Shown piece after piece: positions 9,780 through 22,640 of a stretch of DNA of 64,000 nucleotides. The notes under the pieces were generated by a model. The model ran no database searches and was not told where the DNA came from. It worked only from the letters and a program-made list of their open reading frames with translations. The stretch lies in contig SAUG01000087.1 of the NCBI GenBank assembly GCA_011316305.1, forward strand, positions 293,478 to 357,477, read 5' to 3'. Origin of the DNA: Rusavskia elegans. Lineage: Eukaryota; Ascomycota; Lecanoromycetes; Teloschistales; Teloschistaceae. Both the position numbers and the translations under genes were made by a program. How positions within the stretch are numbered: the first letter of the stretch is position 1; the number at the start of each line of letters is the position of its first letter.

Positions 9780-12360
9780 AATATCTACTCAAATGTATAT
9801 ACATTTCTATAAATTATTTACTACGTCTAAATATTTCTTTCAGTACCGTTAATAATTATATAGATATATCTCGTATAATCGACAACTATAGAAGAAATAA
9901 TATAGCCGTCGCCGCCGCTGATTAGTCCGTACAATATTTATATTCAATTCGGTTAATATTTCCTTCGGGATTTCAAATATCGTTTTTTTAGTATATATAT
10001 ATACTACGTAGTATTTCTTCTTTTCTAGTATTTTATTTAATTTATTACTTTATTTATATGGAAGCGTATAGCGTATATAATCGCCGAGAGATACGGCGTA
10101 AAAACGATCGTCTATTTCTTTATCTAGACGTTTAGAATCTTTATAGAATTTCGTTACTAGATAAATTCGAAACTTTCGATACGTATAACAATTAAGGTAA
10201 TAAATCTATAGCCGATCGGACGAGTAATAGGCGATTTTATATACGTTCGTCACCGCCGTATCGAATAGAAAATGCTATAGAGGTTTATAATTCTTAATAT
10301 AAATATACTATACATTATAATATAACTTTATCTAGTCAATAATATTTATCCCGTTTATAAAATAATTATATATATATCGTTGAATTTAGAGATTCGTAAC
10401 TTTTTAACCGTTTTATCTCCGAAAATAGCTCTAGATATACGAGTATTAGTCGCTATTTTCGCGGGACGGCGGCGTTTTCGTACGATTATCTCGTATCTAG
10501 TATCAATAGTATTTATAAATAAAATGATATTCTAATTCTACTAGGCGAATTAAAGTATCTTTTTATCTTTAGATAATATTCTATAGAGTTTGATTCATTC
10601 TAATTAGCTGTTATATTCGAATTTGAATTCGGCGAAATATAGGACGAGATCTCTATTCGGTTCTACCTTCTTCTTTTACTTCTTGGTCCCATGAGATTCC
10701 TTCTCTTTTTCTCGACGGGTTTTCATCGTTCTTACTATTCCGGCGGCTCTAATACCTCGTCACCTAAGAATCGCGAGGAATCTAGTCTACGTAAATAGAT
10801 TATCTAACTAAATAACGTATCGGTTTTTGGGTAAAAAGCCTTTCTTCGTAAAAAAATCGAAGACTACAACGTGGGTTTTAGAAAAATCTTCGTCTTTTAC
10901 CTAATACGGATTTAAATTAACCGGGCTATTAGTATCGCCTTTCGTATAATATAGATAATCTAGTATATAACTCTCGTTCGCAAGTATCTATATTTTGAAA
11001 CCTTCGGGTACTAGTTTAGATAGGATATTTACCGTCTCTTTCGTCTTTTCTATAAAGCGTTAAATAGTCTCGTCGACTGCTAAATAGATTCCTCGTCTCT
11101 AGTAGCGTTTAAACGAGAATCGGAGGTATTTATTAAGAGGTTCGAGCTTCTCGAAGAGGTTCTGCGGCTCGGTACCCTCGTAGAGAGAAAGGAATACGTA
11201 AAAGAAACAATCGAGTTATTCCTAGCGATTTCTACTTATATTCTTTAAGATAATACGGTATAGAAAACCTCTAGACTCGTCTAAATTCTAATAGTCTCCT
11301 ATAGATACTTCGAGATAAAGGCCTATATAGATATAGATCGCGAGATATATTCGTATTTCCTCTAAAGTCGTTAGTTTCTATAGACGTATATAGTTTCCTT
11401 TAGTCGGCTAATAAAAATCTATATAGAAGTTCGTATTTTCTACGTAGAAATTAGTAGAATCGATATAAAAGAGTAAATTAGCTTTTTTATAGCGTTATTC
11501 GCGGAGGATTAGAAGAGAGTTAAAAGACCGTAAAAGTCGATCGAATGTTATAAAAAATATCTAATCGCAAGTCTCTTTCCGTATATTATAAATGTTAAAC
11601 CTTGAAAAGATCTTTATAAATACGAGATTCGAATGGAATAAAATTAATCAAGCGATATTCCCGCCGTATCTAAAGGAGCCTACGTTTAATCGACGCGGTT
11701 TAAAACGACTGCTGGACGGCCTCTTGCAGCCCGGCTGTCTTCGCTTTTAGGAAAGAAGTTTAGATAATACGTAACTCTTATTATATACTGGTATAAAGTT
11801 AGTATAATCTTCCGCTTATTTCAGTTAGATTAAAGGTCTTGAAATTTTCTAAAATCGAAGATTTAATAGGCTGACAGATAGCTTGACCGCCTTTTATTAC
11901 CGCCGTTGACTAAAATATATAGGAGCAGATCAATAACGCCGATATATACGGATACCGCTCGTCGTTATTCGAGTCCGTCTAGTCTAGTACCGCTGGCTCT
12001 ATAAATATTCCTAATAAAAACCTGGTTAATAGAGCTTTTTTGTTCCCGTTATCGTCTTTTCAGTCGCTCTTTTCCGTATTATCCCTTCTACCTTCGTCGC
12101 CTACGAGGATCTCTCTATCTATTAATAATTCTCGAGTCGATTTAGTTAAAATAAGTTTACTCCGACTCGACTTTAACGAAGTAACTATATAATATACCGA
12201 CCTTTAGAACGATTCCGACTCTATATCTAGCTAGGAGGTAGTCGGGCCTTTTAATCTACGATATACGATTTTAAAAAGCTCCGACGGGGAAAAGTTAGCG
12301 GGTAACGATTATTCCGCCCTCTAGCCATCGCCAGCGGAAGTATCGATATCTAAAAGGCTA
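9780..12360 (-). pseudogene. piggyBac-family transposase relic, RIP-destroyed
   Basis: On the minus strand, with RIP stops ignored, the frame carries recognisable piggyBac-type (DDE_Tnp_1_7) strings. These include LVTFLLGIF-like N-terminal sequence near 12000, an EDYWNLDE-like segment near 11300, LAVDET with the first catalytic Asp at about 11069-11077, TKETVNILSKLVPEGFK (10980-11030), LDNLFT at 10790-10815, and PL*HFLFDTAVTN near 10270. At 10334-10355, where the family has NGVDNADQ, the relic reads NGINIID, so the third Asp has become Asn. At least ten in-frame stops replace Trp/Gln. Outer inverted repeats and TTAA duplications could not be located. The relic is immobile. Boundaries are approximate. 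Confidence 0.75.
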
Positions 12361-12420
12361 GAAGAGATCTTTTTATCTAATTTTCTTCTCTTTTCTACTG
12401 CTCGCATTCCCTGTTCTAGC

Positions 12421-12560
12421 CTGTGGCTGAGCCTCTATATATTGTTTCCCAAGATCGAAAACCGTCTACCAGTCCATTTTCTATACGTCTAATAATACCT
12501 TTATATAATTATTAATAGTCCAATTTTAAAGTATAACTTTAATAGTATTATATTACGAGC
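12421..12560 (-). repeat. RIPped partial copy of the unknown gene at 2175-3467
   Basis: CTGTGGCTGAGCCT at 12421 matches 2238, and the alignment continues for about 135 bp through CCCAAG, CCAGTCCAT and the acidic region. Nearly all differences are C-to-T or G-to-A in this copy. Beyond 12560 the similarity ends and the sequence to 12824 is unidentified. Confidence 0.65.
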
Positions 12561-12824
12561 CTAGCAGACTCGATCAGATATATCAACTACGCGGAGCTTC
12601 GTAGTATAAAGAACGGTTGTTTGTATGACTATAAATATTTAAGAACCTTGGCGACTGAACGGACTGAATATAGGTTCAGAGGAATCAAAGTAAACAATCT
12701 ACTGAATATATTGATCGTATTAATCCGAAAGAATTTTTGTTATATATATAGATTTCGAACTCGGCGCCTTTATAATATTACGATTCTTTCGTTACAGATT
12801 TGATAAGTATAATTAGTACGGCTT

Positions 12825-13155
12825 TATAGTAATCAATACTAAATAGGCTATATAGAAACTAAATATAGTAATTAGTAATCAATATATTAAATAAAATTAA
12901 GTATTTGAATATATTAAATATACTATATATCTTTATATATATAAATTATAAACTCGATACTTTTATAGCTCTTATTTGAATCATTATTTATTTTAAATAA
13001 AAATTATTACTATTAACTGCTTTAGCTATTAAAAGTAATTTATTATCCTATTAACTATAATTAATTACCCGTTATCTTTTAAATTTATAGATATTTTATA
13101 AGATTAAATCTTTTTATATCTTCGATATCTATTGGAATTAGTAGCGTATATAATA
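12825..13155 (+). repeat. 5' LTR of chromovirus 1
   Basis: About 331 bp matching 22839-23167 throughout, including ACTAAATAGGCTATATAGAA near the start and AGTAGCGTATATAATA at the end. The start TATAG is probably a RIPped TGTAG. The target duplication is not clear. Confidence 0.75.
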
Positions 13156-13299
13156 CTTTAAATACCTTTAGAATATCTATTTCAAGTTAACGTATCATTT
13201 CTATTCTAAACGGTTCGACAATTGAATAATCTACTATAACTAAATAATCCCAAGAAGAAAAAGTCGAGATAAACGATACTAATAATAAAACGGACTTTT

Positions 13300-16106
13300 A
13301 GACTCGGTATATAATAAAGGTTAACAAGCCGGACGAGTATTATGGAAATCGTAATATTTTCGACACCTAGTTTATATAATTAGATATCTACTTTTATTTT
13401 AGCAAGCTAAAGAAAAAAGAGAAGATTATTTTTACTTTAATTTTTATAAAAAAAAAGATAGAGAAGTGATTTAAACTAAGATTAAAATTATACTATAACG
13501 ATAGAAAAGATCTAAAGAATCTATTCAGCGACTATAATAATTTTAAAAAAGAAATCCGTCGAATTTTCGAAATATCTAACGAGGAAATTATAATAGCAAA
13601 AATAATTTAGTATTTATACTAGAAAACTTCGGTAGCCGAATACGTAGCAAGATTTTAAAAGTATTCTAATTTAATTATCTAGAGAAACTATTCGCTGATA
13701 GAAATATATAAAAGAAGACTAAAAAATAATATTAAAGATCTAATAATTATAAATAGAAAAGCTATAAAAATCTTTAGCTAACTAATCGAAATATCTATCC
13801 ACTTTAACGATAAATTATACGAATAAACTATATTAAAACGTTATAATAAAAGAGGACCAACCGCTAGCGCTAGTAGCTATATAGAGAGGTCTTTTCGACC
13901 CAAACGTTATAAAAAGAAATCCAGTGGTACTAGTAGTAGTAACTACTATAGGCTAATACTAATAGAACTGAATTCAATTTAGAAACGTAAAAGAAAGAAC
14001 CCTAGAGATAAAATAGAAAATAAAAATTCTAAAACGTGCTATAACTATAGTAAACTAGGTTATTTCGCGAGAAAATATCGTTTAAAGATATAACCACGAT
14101 AGTTCAACGCTACGTTAAAAAAAAAAACCGACGACTAGTAAGAAATATCCAAGGAGGACGACGATAGTAAAAAATCGGAACCTCTAGAAGCTAGTTCGGA
14201 TAAAAAATACCAGTTTACGAAAATATAGATATATTTAAAAAAGCGACGAAAGATAACGTTTTTTTAAAGGTATCAAAAAGACTATTCAAAGGAATCGACG
14301 TAGAATCAGCTTTCGAATTAATATCTATACTAGAGGACGTGCGAATATAGATTACGGCAAGACCTAGACCATATATAATAATCGAAGACTATATAAAAAA
14401 ACACGAGATATACCGAATATAATATAAAGAATAGATAGATATAAAACGGTACCTTTAGAACGAAGAATCGGACCGAAAAGTTAACGTAATTATCGACTTG
14501 TTTAGAAAATAACTAAAAAGTAACGCTTCTAAAAATAAAGTTATCCTAATATCTACGTTACGTAGAATTGATATAGCGATAGAGTAATAATAATATAACA
14601 GTCTAAATTGGACTATATATTATAATAATAACTATATAGTCTATATTTCCGATAAACAGAATTCGGAATAGTTTTTTCGCAACCTTTAATAACGACGAAA
14701 ACCTTTAATAGAAAAAATAATAGAAATTACTAAACTATATTATACGTTTAATCGTTCGGATTTTGATTTTAATCTTTTACGAATATAACGCTAGAGGCGC
14801 TAACTCGATCAGATTACGCAATTATTTGGTACTTAAGTATTTTATCGAGAACTCGAAATAAAGACTCCCGAAGGAGCTAGATCTGGACTAAAACCCAGAG
14901 AAAAACCGTAATCTATTTAATCTTATTAATTAACTCAATTAAATTCGATCGATCGGGCTAGGCCGAGACGATCCACTATCTAGTCTTTCTATATTTAAAT
15001 TCTGTAAAAATCGACTAGGGTCGATAGAAAAAACTCAAGTATTAGGTTGGCCTTCGAAGGATTCGAATCCCCGACCCGTCGGATTAACTCCGTTAACTCC
15101 GAAGAGCGCTGGATCCGCCGGACCTCCAGGTCACGCAGCGTTGCCACTGCGCCACCCAGGCCAAAAATTACTAAAGCTATTCTAATATATAGTATTCATT
15201 ACTAAAAGTACTATAAATATAGATAAAGATAATAAAAAGGTTAAAGAAAAGACGAAACCTCCGAGTAAAGGATATACCCGGAGAATATAATTCGATTACC
15301 CGAAAAAAATAAATTAACTTAGCTAGCTACCCACGTATATTCGAGGTTAAAGTAACTATTAATACTGATAACGGACTATAAAAAGTTAAGATAATAATCG
15401 ATTTAAACGTAATCGAAAATTTCGTGTTAGAGGATTTAGTAAAGAGAAAAGGATTCCCTCGAGCTAAAAAGAAGGATTTCTACGACTTGATCGTCGTAGA
15501 TAGAAGTCTATTACTAAATAGAGATAGAAAGATTATAGAAGAAACGATACTACTTTAAATAACGATTTACTAGTATTAAAAGAAATTCTAGTTCGATATC
15601 GTTTGGATAGCTAGCTACGAAATCGTACTAGAAATTCTTTAGTTAAAAACTTATAATCTAGTAATAGACTAGAAGATAAAAGTATTTAGATTTAAACGAT
15701 ACTTCTATATAGGGAATATCTAATCTATACCGTAGCAGCGTTCGCGGGTAGATAAAAAGTTAAATATAAGACGCGAACTCGTAGCTTCGAATAAAGACGA
15801 CCGAAAATTACTCGGATCCGACTCGTTAGATACTAGTAAAGGTTAGCAAGATTAAGAAGATAGAAGAAAAAAGGAAAATTACGAACTTTCGGAAAACCCC
15901 GAACCACTCGATAAAAGGTTAAAAGAGAATCTATTAGAAAGGATCTCGGATATATATAGAAAATAAATAAAACTATTCCGGAAATCTACGTTTGGATCTA
16001 TTTATATATTATTCGAAAAAGAGCTAGAAATATTCCAATAATATCTAGAAAAAAATATAAAGAAAAGATTTATTAGAAAATTCTAATTATCGGTAGAATA
16101 TCCGAT
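13300..16106 (+). pseudogene. gag-protease relic of chromovirus 1
   Basis: A CCHC zinc knuckle is readable at about 14034-14087 as CYNYSKLGYFARKYR, in which the second and third Cys and the His have become Tyr through G-to-A change. A retroviral-type aspartic protease motif is visible near 15388-15430 (IIIDLNVIENFV, from a VDSGA-like site). RT begins just before the insertion at 16107 with ...EYPILL. A tRNA-like insert lies at 15048-15162. Confidence 0.7.
15048..15162 (-). ncRNA. tRNA-like (tRNA pseudogene or SINE head), nearly free of RIP
   Basis: The minus strand begins GGCCTGGGTGGCGCAGTGG, containing an A-box-like TGGCGCAGTGG. It ends GGGGATTCGAATCCTTC followed by GAAGGCCA, containing a B-box/T-loop ATTCGAATC. 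The outer GGCCT and AGGCC pair, but acceptor positions 6 and 7 mismatch. The 115-nt length would suit a tRNA with an intron and long variable arm, or the head of a SINE. It interrupts a heavily RIPped gag-protease region yet keeps CA/TG dinucleotides. The identity of any anticodon is unclear. Confidence 0.5.
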
Positions 16107-16111
16107 CCTTT

Positions 16112-16522
16112 TATTACGTCTACGATTCTATAGAAACACGCTGAAAGATTGGTCAAGCAAGCGAATTTAACTTTCTATAGTCGTCTATAGCCGCTATAGC
16201 CGACCTTTATATAGAAGCTTATAGCGAACGGCTATCTATCGGTACTATCGGCTACTTTTACTATATATATTATTTCCTACTTCTATCAGATAGCTTTTTT
16301 TATTAGTTATTAATATAATTATTAAATACGTTTTTACTATTATTTTTTTAAGTACTTCTATAATATAGATACTTTATAATATCGTAACCGTATCTTCGCG
16401 ACTATATAGAATTGATTATAATAATCTATACTAGAACTCTTTTACTATTTAATAGCTCGGACTATATCTACGGCTGTAGCTAGGCTCGAATATAACGTTT
16501 TTTAATATATAAAAATATTATA
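16112..16522 (+). repeat. 5' LTR of nested element
   Basis: 411 bp, starts TATTACG (from TGTTACG), ends ATTATA. Same length as the 3' LTR at 19056-19466 and more strongly RIPped. Confidence 0.8.
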
Positions 16523-19055
16523 TTTTTATAATTTACTATTTTAGTCTTATTACTCCGTCCTATAAATCGAAGTAATACTATTAAAACAGCAACGCCTAAT
16601 ATTTATAAAGAAGATAAAAGATTTTTAAAACCTTAGTTTATTTAAATAAATATCTATTTCGTATTATATTTAAACTAGTTTCTAAATATAATAATTAAAA
16701 TTCTATTTATAATATTATATCTTGAATAAGTAGTCTTTAATTAAATATAGTTCTATATAGAAATTTATTTTAATAATCCGGAAAGTTAAAAGGAAGATAA
16801 AATATTTTAGTTTTTTTATATTTTCGGTAATCTAATTACGGCTATAAAAAAAGCTATTAGAATTAATAATAAAAATAGAATAATAGAAAGGAAATTAATA
16901 GTTTTAAAATGGTAGAAATCGATAATTATCTATACTATTTAGTTTAGAGTATTAGCTTATAAAATAGATTAGGAAGACTTAATTCTAAAAGTCTATTTCT
17001 ATAAAGAATTCTATATAAAAGTTAAAAAAGCTATAGTAGTTATTAAAGAACCAGATTCGCTAGCGTTTTTTATTAAACTAGCGACTGAAATTAATATTAG
17101 ATAGTATAAAATATATTTCGATAAATAGATATTTAGTAAAATAGAATCTATTAAAAGATAATCTAAAGGAAATCTAATAGTATTTAGTATTACCGAAACT
17201 AAAAAATCGCGGACTAAAATTTATTATTTATACGGAAAAACAGGATACTTTAAAAGGAATTATCTAACTAAAAAAATAATAGAAATAACCGAATACTAAT
17301 TTAAAATAATAGAGAAATTATCTAAATAAAAACTAGAAAATATATAACTAAAAATTAGATAGTCTACTATAATAATAATTATCTTATTTATTTATCGGAT
17401 AAAGAAAGATTAGGATAATATTCTACGGAATCTAAAAAAGTAAAAAAAAGATTAATAATAGAATTTAAACTATATAAAACCGAGAAACCTCTTATAGCAG
17501 CGTTGAAGATTAAAATTAAAAGTTATAAAATAATAGCTTTTATAAATAATAAAGAAAGAAATAAGATTATAAAAGAATTATATAACTAGATTAAAGGATT
17601 TATCTAAAAATATCTATAGTAGAATAATAGAATTATAGAAATCGAAGTTAGAATAAAAAACGGATTTATCGAAATTTTAAATTTTATAATTATTAAAAGC
17701 TTTTAATAGTATATTATATTCGGAGACGAATAGAAAAAATTAATTTCTAGAATACTAGTATAAGAAAATATAGTTAGGAAAAAAATAGAACTATAAGTAA
17801 TATATCTTTATATATATATAAAACTTTTATATAGAGATTTAGATATTATATTAAATATAAATTATAAATAAATTAAAGAAATCGATATCCTTTTTAAAAA
17901 AGATAGCGAAGTATAGAAAATAAGAATTTAGAAAGAATATTACTATCTACTTTTATAACTAGCGCTAAAATATAATAAAATCTAGAAAATAATTTAGAAT
18001 TTATTAATAGAAGATATTAAAAAAATCTATAAAAATATTATTAAAAAAATAGAAAATGCTAAATATAATCTAACGCTAGAGCTAGAAAAATAGCTAGAAT
18101 AAAAAATACCAGATTCTATATTTAGCGTATAACTAAGAGATAAATAGTCTCTAATCTTATTATTATAGAACGAAATAGTAAATAAAAGATAGAAATTAGC
18201 GAAAATAATAGAAGATTAAAATATAATTTATAATATTAATTTTTAATTTAGAAAAAATAAAACGCGATATAAAAAAATCTTTAATTAGATATTCTTTTAT
18301 ATATTTATAGAATCTAAAAGTTAAAAAAAATCGAATTTTTTTAGAAACTAATTTAAATTAACCGAATCGAAACTCGGAATAGATTTAATAAAAGCCTTTT
18401 ATACGGCTAGCCTAAAATCTATAAAGGACTAGAATATAATCGGATCGTTAAATTTATTAAAACGAAATAATACGCGTTATTTCTAAAAAATAAAATTACT
18501 TTTATATTTATCTAATACGCGATAATAAATAATAAAATATTTTTATTTTCTAAAAAGTCAGCGGAAATCCGATTCTTAAATAAAGCGCTAATTACGAATT
18601 TTCTTTTTAAAATCTAAAAAAGACTCGATATAATATTATATTTCGGTATATTTATTAAAAATATTTCTAATATCGGACCGAAATTTATTTTTTTTATTTT
18701 TAAGACGTTTTCCTACGGATATTAGTTACTAGAAAGATAATAAAAATGGAGCGGATAATATAGATAGTATTAGAAATTAAAAGTTTATAGGATTTTTAAA
18801 CCCGAATATATTTACTATAAATATTACTATTTATTTCAACTTTATATTCTTTTAAAAGATTATAAATATTAAGACTATAAAAAAAGATATAATAATATCT
18901 ATTAACTAAATTCGATAGAAGGATATTAAATAATTACCTTTTTAAAAATATATAATAATAATATTAAAGAGAAAAAAACGAAGAAAAAAAAAGAGCTAGA
19001 TTTTAAAAACCCCGTATATAGAATTATTAGATAGAAAGCGATAGAAAGAAAGCTG

Positions 19056-19466
19056 TATTATATATATAATTCTATAGAAATACGCCAAAAGATTAGCTAG
19101 ATAAACGAATTTAATTATCTATAGCCGCCTATAGCCGCTATAGCCGACTTTTATACGGAAGCTTTTAGCGGACAGCTATCTATCGGTACTATCGACTATT
19201 TTCGCTATATATATCGCTCTCAACTTCTATTAGATAGCTTCTTTTATTAGTCGTTAATATAATTATTAAATACGTTTCTACTATTTTTTTTTTAATTATT
19301 TTTATAATATAGACGCCTTATAATATTATAACCGTACTTTCGCGGCTATACGAGATTAATTATAATAATTTATACTAGGATTTCTTTACTATTTAATAGC
19401 TCGGACTACGCCTACGGCTGTAGCTAGGCTCGAGCGTAACGCCCTTTAACGTATAGGAACGTTATA
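19056..19466 (+). repeat. 3' LTR of nested element
   Basis: 411 bp, aligned without visible gaps to 16112-16522. Ends ACGTTATA. It retains more CG and C residues (GAGCGTAACGCCC) than its partner, showing uneven RIP between identical repeats. Confidence 0.8.
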
Positions 19467-19471
19467 CCTCT

Positions 19472-22160
19472 TTATATTTAAAAAGAACGGAATATTCCGC
19501 CTATATATTAATTACCGGAAGCTGAATAATATTATAATTAAAAATCGATATCTACTACTAAATGTTAGCGAGTTTTAGAACCGACTATCTAGAACTAAAT
19601 ATTTGATTGAATTCGATCTTCGAGGAATATATAACTTTATATAAATAAAGACCGAAAAAAAATAGAAAATAGCTTTTCGAATACGATACGGATATTATAA
19701 ATATACTGTTATACGGTTTAAATTTATTAACGTCCCGGTAGTATATTAGAATATAATAAACGACGTATTACGGGAATATTTCGATATATTCGTTATTAGA
19801 CTGGCCGTTTTATCGGGTTTCGAACTCGGATTCGTGTCCCGGGTTCGAGTTTCTAACCGTATTAGGAAGGAAACTAACTTTAACTAGTAATTTAGACGCA
19901 ATAGCCACGTTTATCGCGAAGTCGGATCGCCACTTTGGTTCGAAGTGACCAGTCTATTCGTTATCGTCTATCAAGATAATATTCTAGTATATTCTAAAAT
20001 ATTTAAAGAAAATCGGTTATATATTAGTAAAGTTCTCGAATATTTAAAAGGAAAGTATTTACGTTTTAAACTAGAAAAATATAAATTCGATAAAAAAAGT
20101 ATCGATTTTCTAGAATTTATTATAGGGCGAAACGGAATACGTATCGATCCAACTAAACTATAGATAGTCAAGAAATGGCCAATACCAATAAATATTAAAA
20201 AAATCTAAAATTTCCTCGGATTTGTAAACTATAATAGAAAATTCATCCGAAACTATTCGAAGAAAATCATTCCTTTAACTAACTTAACTAAAGGAACTAC
20301 ACCATGGTATTAAAGAGATAGAAAACAACAGACTTTTAAAAATCTTCGAGAAAATTACTTGAAGGATCCTGTGTTAAAGATATTCGATATTAAAAAACTA
20401 TTACGAATTAAAACCGACGCGTTAGATTTAGCTATCGGTATATACTTTATATAGAAATATAAAGAAAAATAGTATCCGGTAGTATATATATTAAAGAATA
20501 TATCGCTAGCGGAATAGAATTACGATATCTATATTAAAGAACTACTAGCTATAGTAGCAGCTTTAGAAAACTAGAGAATTTACGCTAAAAGATTACTAGA
20601 TCTAACGATTTTTACCGACTATAAAAACCTTTTATACTTTATAACGATAAAATAACTTAATAGACAATAAATATAATAGTTAGAACTTTTCGGCTAGTAT
20701 AAATTCAAGATCTAGTATATTTTAGATAAAGAAAATAAAAAAGTAAACGTTTTAAATCGAAGAAGTAATTATATAGAGATAAAAGAAATCTTTACTAATA
20801 ATATTTATAAAGTTAATAAAAATAGATTATTATTAATAAACTAGTACGAGATTAGTACAACGTTGCGTATATTACGAAACGACTAAAAATAGTTTCTAGT
20901 AGAAAAAGAAAAACTACAAGTATTAGACGATAAAATCGACAAATATATTAAGGAAAACTATAATAGGCCGCTATAAAAACATCTAGATATAGTAAAGATA
21001 ATACGACTTTTACAACGATATTACTAATTTTCTAATATAAAATAACGTGTCGAAATATATATTAAAAAGTGCTTTAGCTATTAATAAAATAAATTTAATA
21101 TATATACTCGTTATAGCGAAATCTAATATTAGAAACTACCGGATTTACTATAGAAAGAAGTTACGATAGACTTTATTATTAAATTATTAAAATTAAAAGA
21201 TCCGACGACGAAATAGAAATATAATACAATCCTAGTTATCGTGGATCGATGTAAAAAATATTTATATCTAGTACTATTTTCTAAGAAATACTTAGTAGAA
21301 TAACTCGGATTTATAGTTATAGATAGATTAATAAGATACTATAGTATTCCAGAAGCGCTAATAAATGATAGAAATAAACTCTTTACTTTAAACTATTGGA
21401 AAACGTTAATTCTACTACTAGAAATTAAATTTAAAATATTAACTATATTCTATTCTACTACGGACGGATAAACGGAAAAAATAAACCAAATACTAGAATA
21501 GAGTCTCCGATATTATATTAACGACGCGTAAAATAACTAGATATTACTATTATCTATAGTTTAGTTAGCTATAAACGCCAGATAGTCGAGTACGATATAG
21601 GAATTACTATTTTTTACGAATTTCGATAAAGAACCGAATCTATTTAAACTAGAAAAGAACCAGGTATTAGTACAAACAGCGATATAGAAAGTCGATATAT
21701 AGAAGAAAATCTACGAAAATATCGTAAAAATATAAAAATACTTAGATAAATATCAGAATAAAAAAAGAAAAATAGCATTTTAGCTAAAAGAAAGAGATAA
21801 AATATACTTTTTTTTTTAAAAAAATCTTAAGATACGGATATCAAATAAGAAGTTAGATTATATTAAAGTCGGACTATTTTTAATTAAAAAGATTAAAGAC
21901 TTTCAGAATTACGAGTTTAATTTATCTAAAAACGTAAAAGTATACCCGGTATTTTATATATCTCTTTTAGAACCAGCCGACCCCGATATACTAATCTAGA
22001 AAATACCTAACTTCGAAACGCAAGAAGACGACGTCTATATTACCGAAAGGATTCTATAATAAAACAGTTAGGAATATCTCGTTAAATAGAAAGAATATTC
22101 TACTAAAAAAATATATATAGGAATCTATTAATAATCTCGAAAACTGCTAGAAGTTACTTC
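19472..22160 (+). pseudogene. pol relic of chromovirus 1 (RT, RNase H, integrase, chromodomain)
   Basis: RT resumes after the nested element with FRLYINYRKLNNIIIKNRY. The catalytic YxDD box reads VYQDNILVYSK at about 19966-19998, with the second Asp now Asn. The 160-bp MITE splits RT at 19797-19956. RNase H is visible at 20395-20800 (TDALDLAIG, NYDIYIKELLAIVAALEN, FTDYKNLLYF). Integrase covers 21040-21700 (TIDFIIKL, VIVDRC, EALINDRN). A chromodomain of the EYLVKWKEYS type is at about 22065-22120. Trp and Gln codons are widely TAG/TAA. The longest open piece is only 72 codons (19945-20163). Confidence 0.8.
19797..19956. mobile_element. hAT-like MITE, 160 bp, unRIPped, in chromovirus RT
   Basis: Begins TAGACTGGCC and ends GACCAGTCTA, with a perfect 8-bp target duplication TTCGTTAT on both sides (19789-19796 and 19957-19964). 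The left arm matches the 44296 copy, including GGATTCGT.TCCCGG. The sequence is about half GC and retains CA/TG, unlike its surroundings. No coding capacity. Confidence 0.85.
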
Positions 22161-22229
22161 GGCAGTTCTACTAGTAAATACGGAAAGAAAAATATTTTAA
22201 AAAGAATCGGATAGATTATCCAAGGTGCT

Positions 22230-22640
22230 TTAGATTATAGAATCAAGAAACGGATTTAAAATATCAAGAGGTTCGCCGAAATTAAATACTTTACCGGATT
22301 CTAGGGCCTCCTACTTCTAGATACTATTCTCTTCTACCGAAACCGCTTCCTCGATACGTTTATCTAGAAAATCTAACTACTATCGTAGACGTATCTCTTT
22401 TATAAAGATAATATAGAGAGTTTCCCGAGCCTTTTTCTAAACTTTAAACGCTTTTTTAAGTCTTTATTATAATTTGGACTTTTCCTTCTTTAAACGTTTC
22501 TACTCCGACTGGGATATCTATAGATTATATCGTTAACTTCGACAAAGATATTTACTATACTTCCCCGAACGGATATAGACCCGGCACGCTCTTTTGTATA
22601 CGATATACGTTAAACAGAACTTTACTATTTCGTTACTAAA
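22230..22640 (-). pseudogene. Antisense ORF relic near the 3' end of chromovirus 1
   Basis: On the minus strand a frame reads LDFLDKRIEEAVSVEENSI and continues GKVFNFGEPLDI, with a charged coiled-coil-like segment upstream (KKAFKV*KKARE). It resembles antisense ORFs seen next to pol in some fungal LTR elements, but I cannot name it. Several RIP-type stops break it. Confidence 0.35.

Larger units (their letters stand above)
16112..19466 (+). mobile_element. Short LTR retroelement nested inside chromovirus 1
   Basis: A 3355-bp element with 411-bp LTRs at both ends, flanked by CCTTT (16107-16111) and CCTCT (19467-19471). These are a 5-bp target duplication differing by one RIP-type base. Removing element and duplication rejoins the host RT frame exactly (YPIL to FIFKKNG). 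The interior shows a zinc knuckle at 17222-17263 (YYLYGKTGYFKRNY, all three Cys and the His now Tyr). I could not find an RT or integrase, so it may be a non-autonomous derivative. Confidence 0.8.

Noticed and set aside
12621..12803. 60-codon plus-strand frame between piggyBac relic and chromovirus
   Set aside because: AT-rich, no motif, short; nothing to support a gene.
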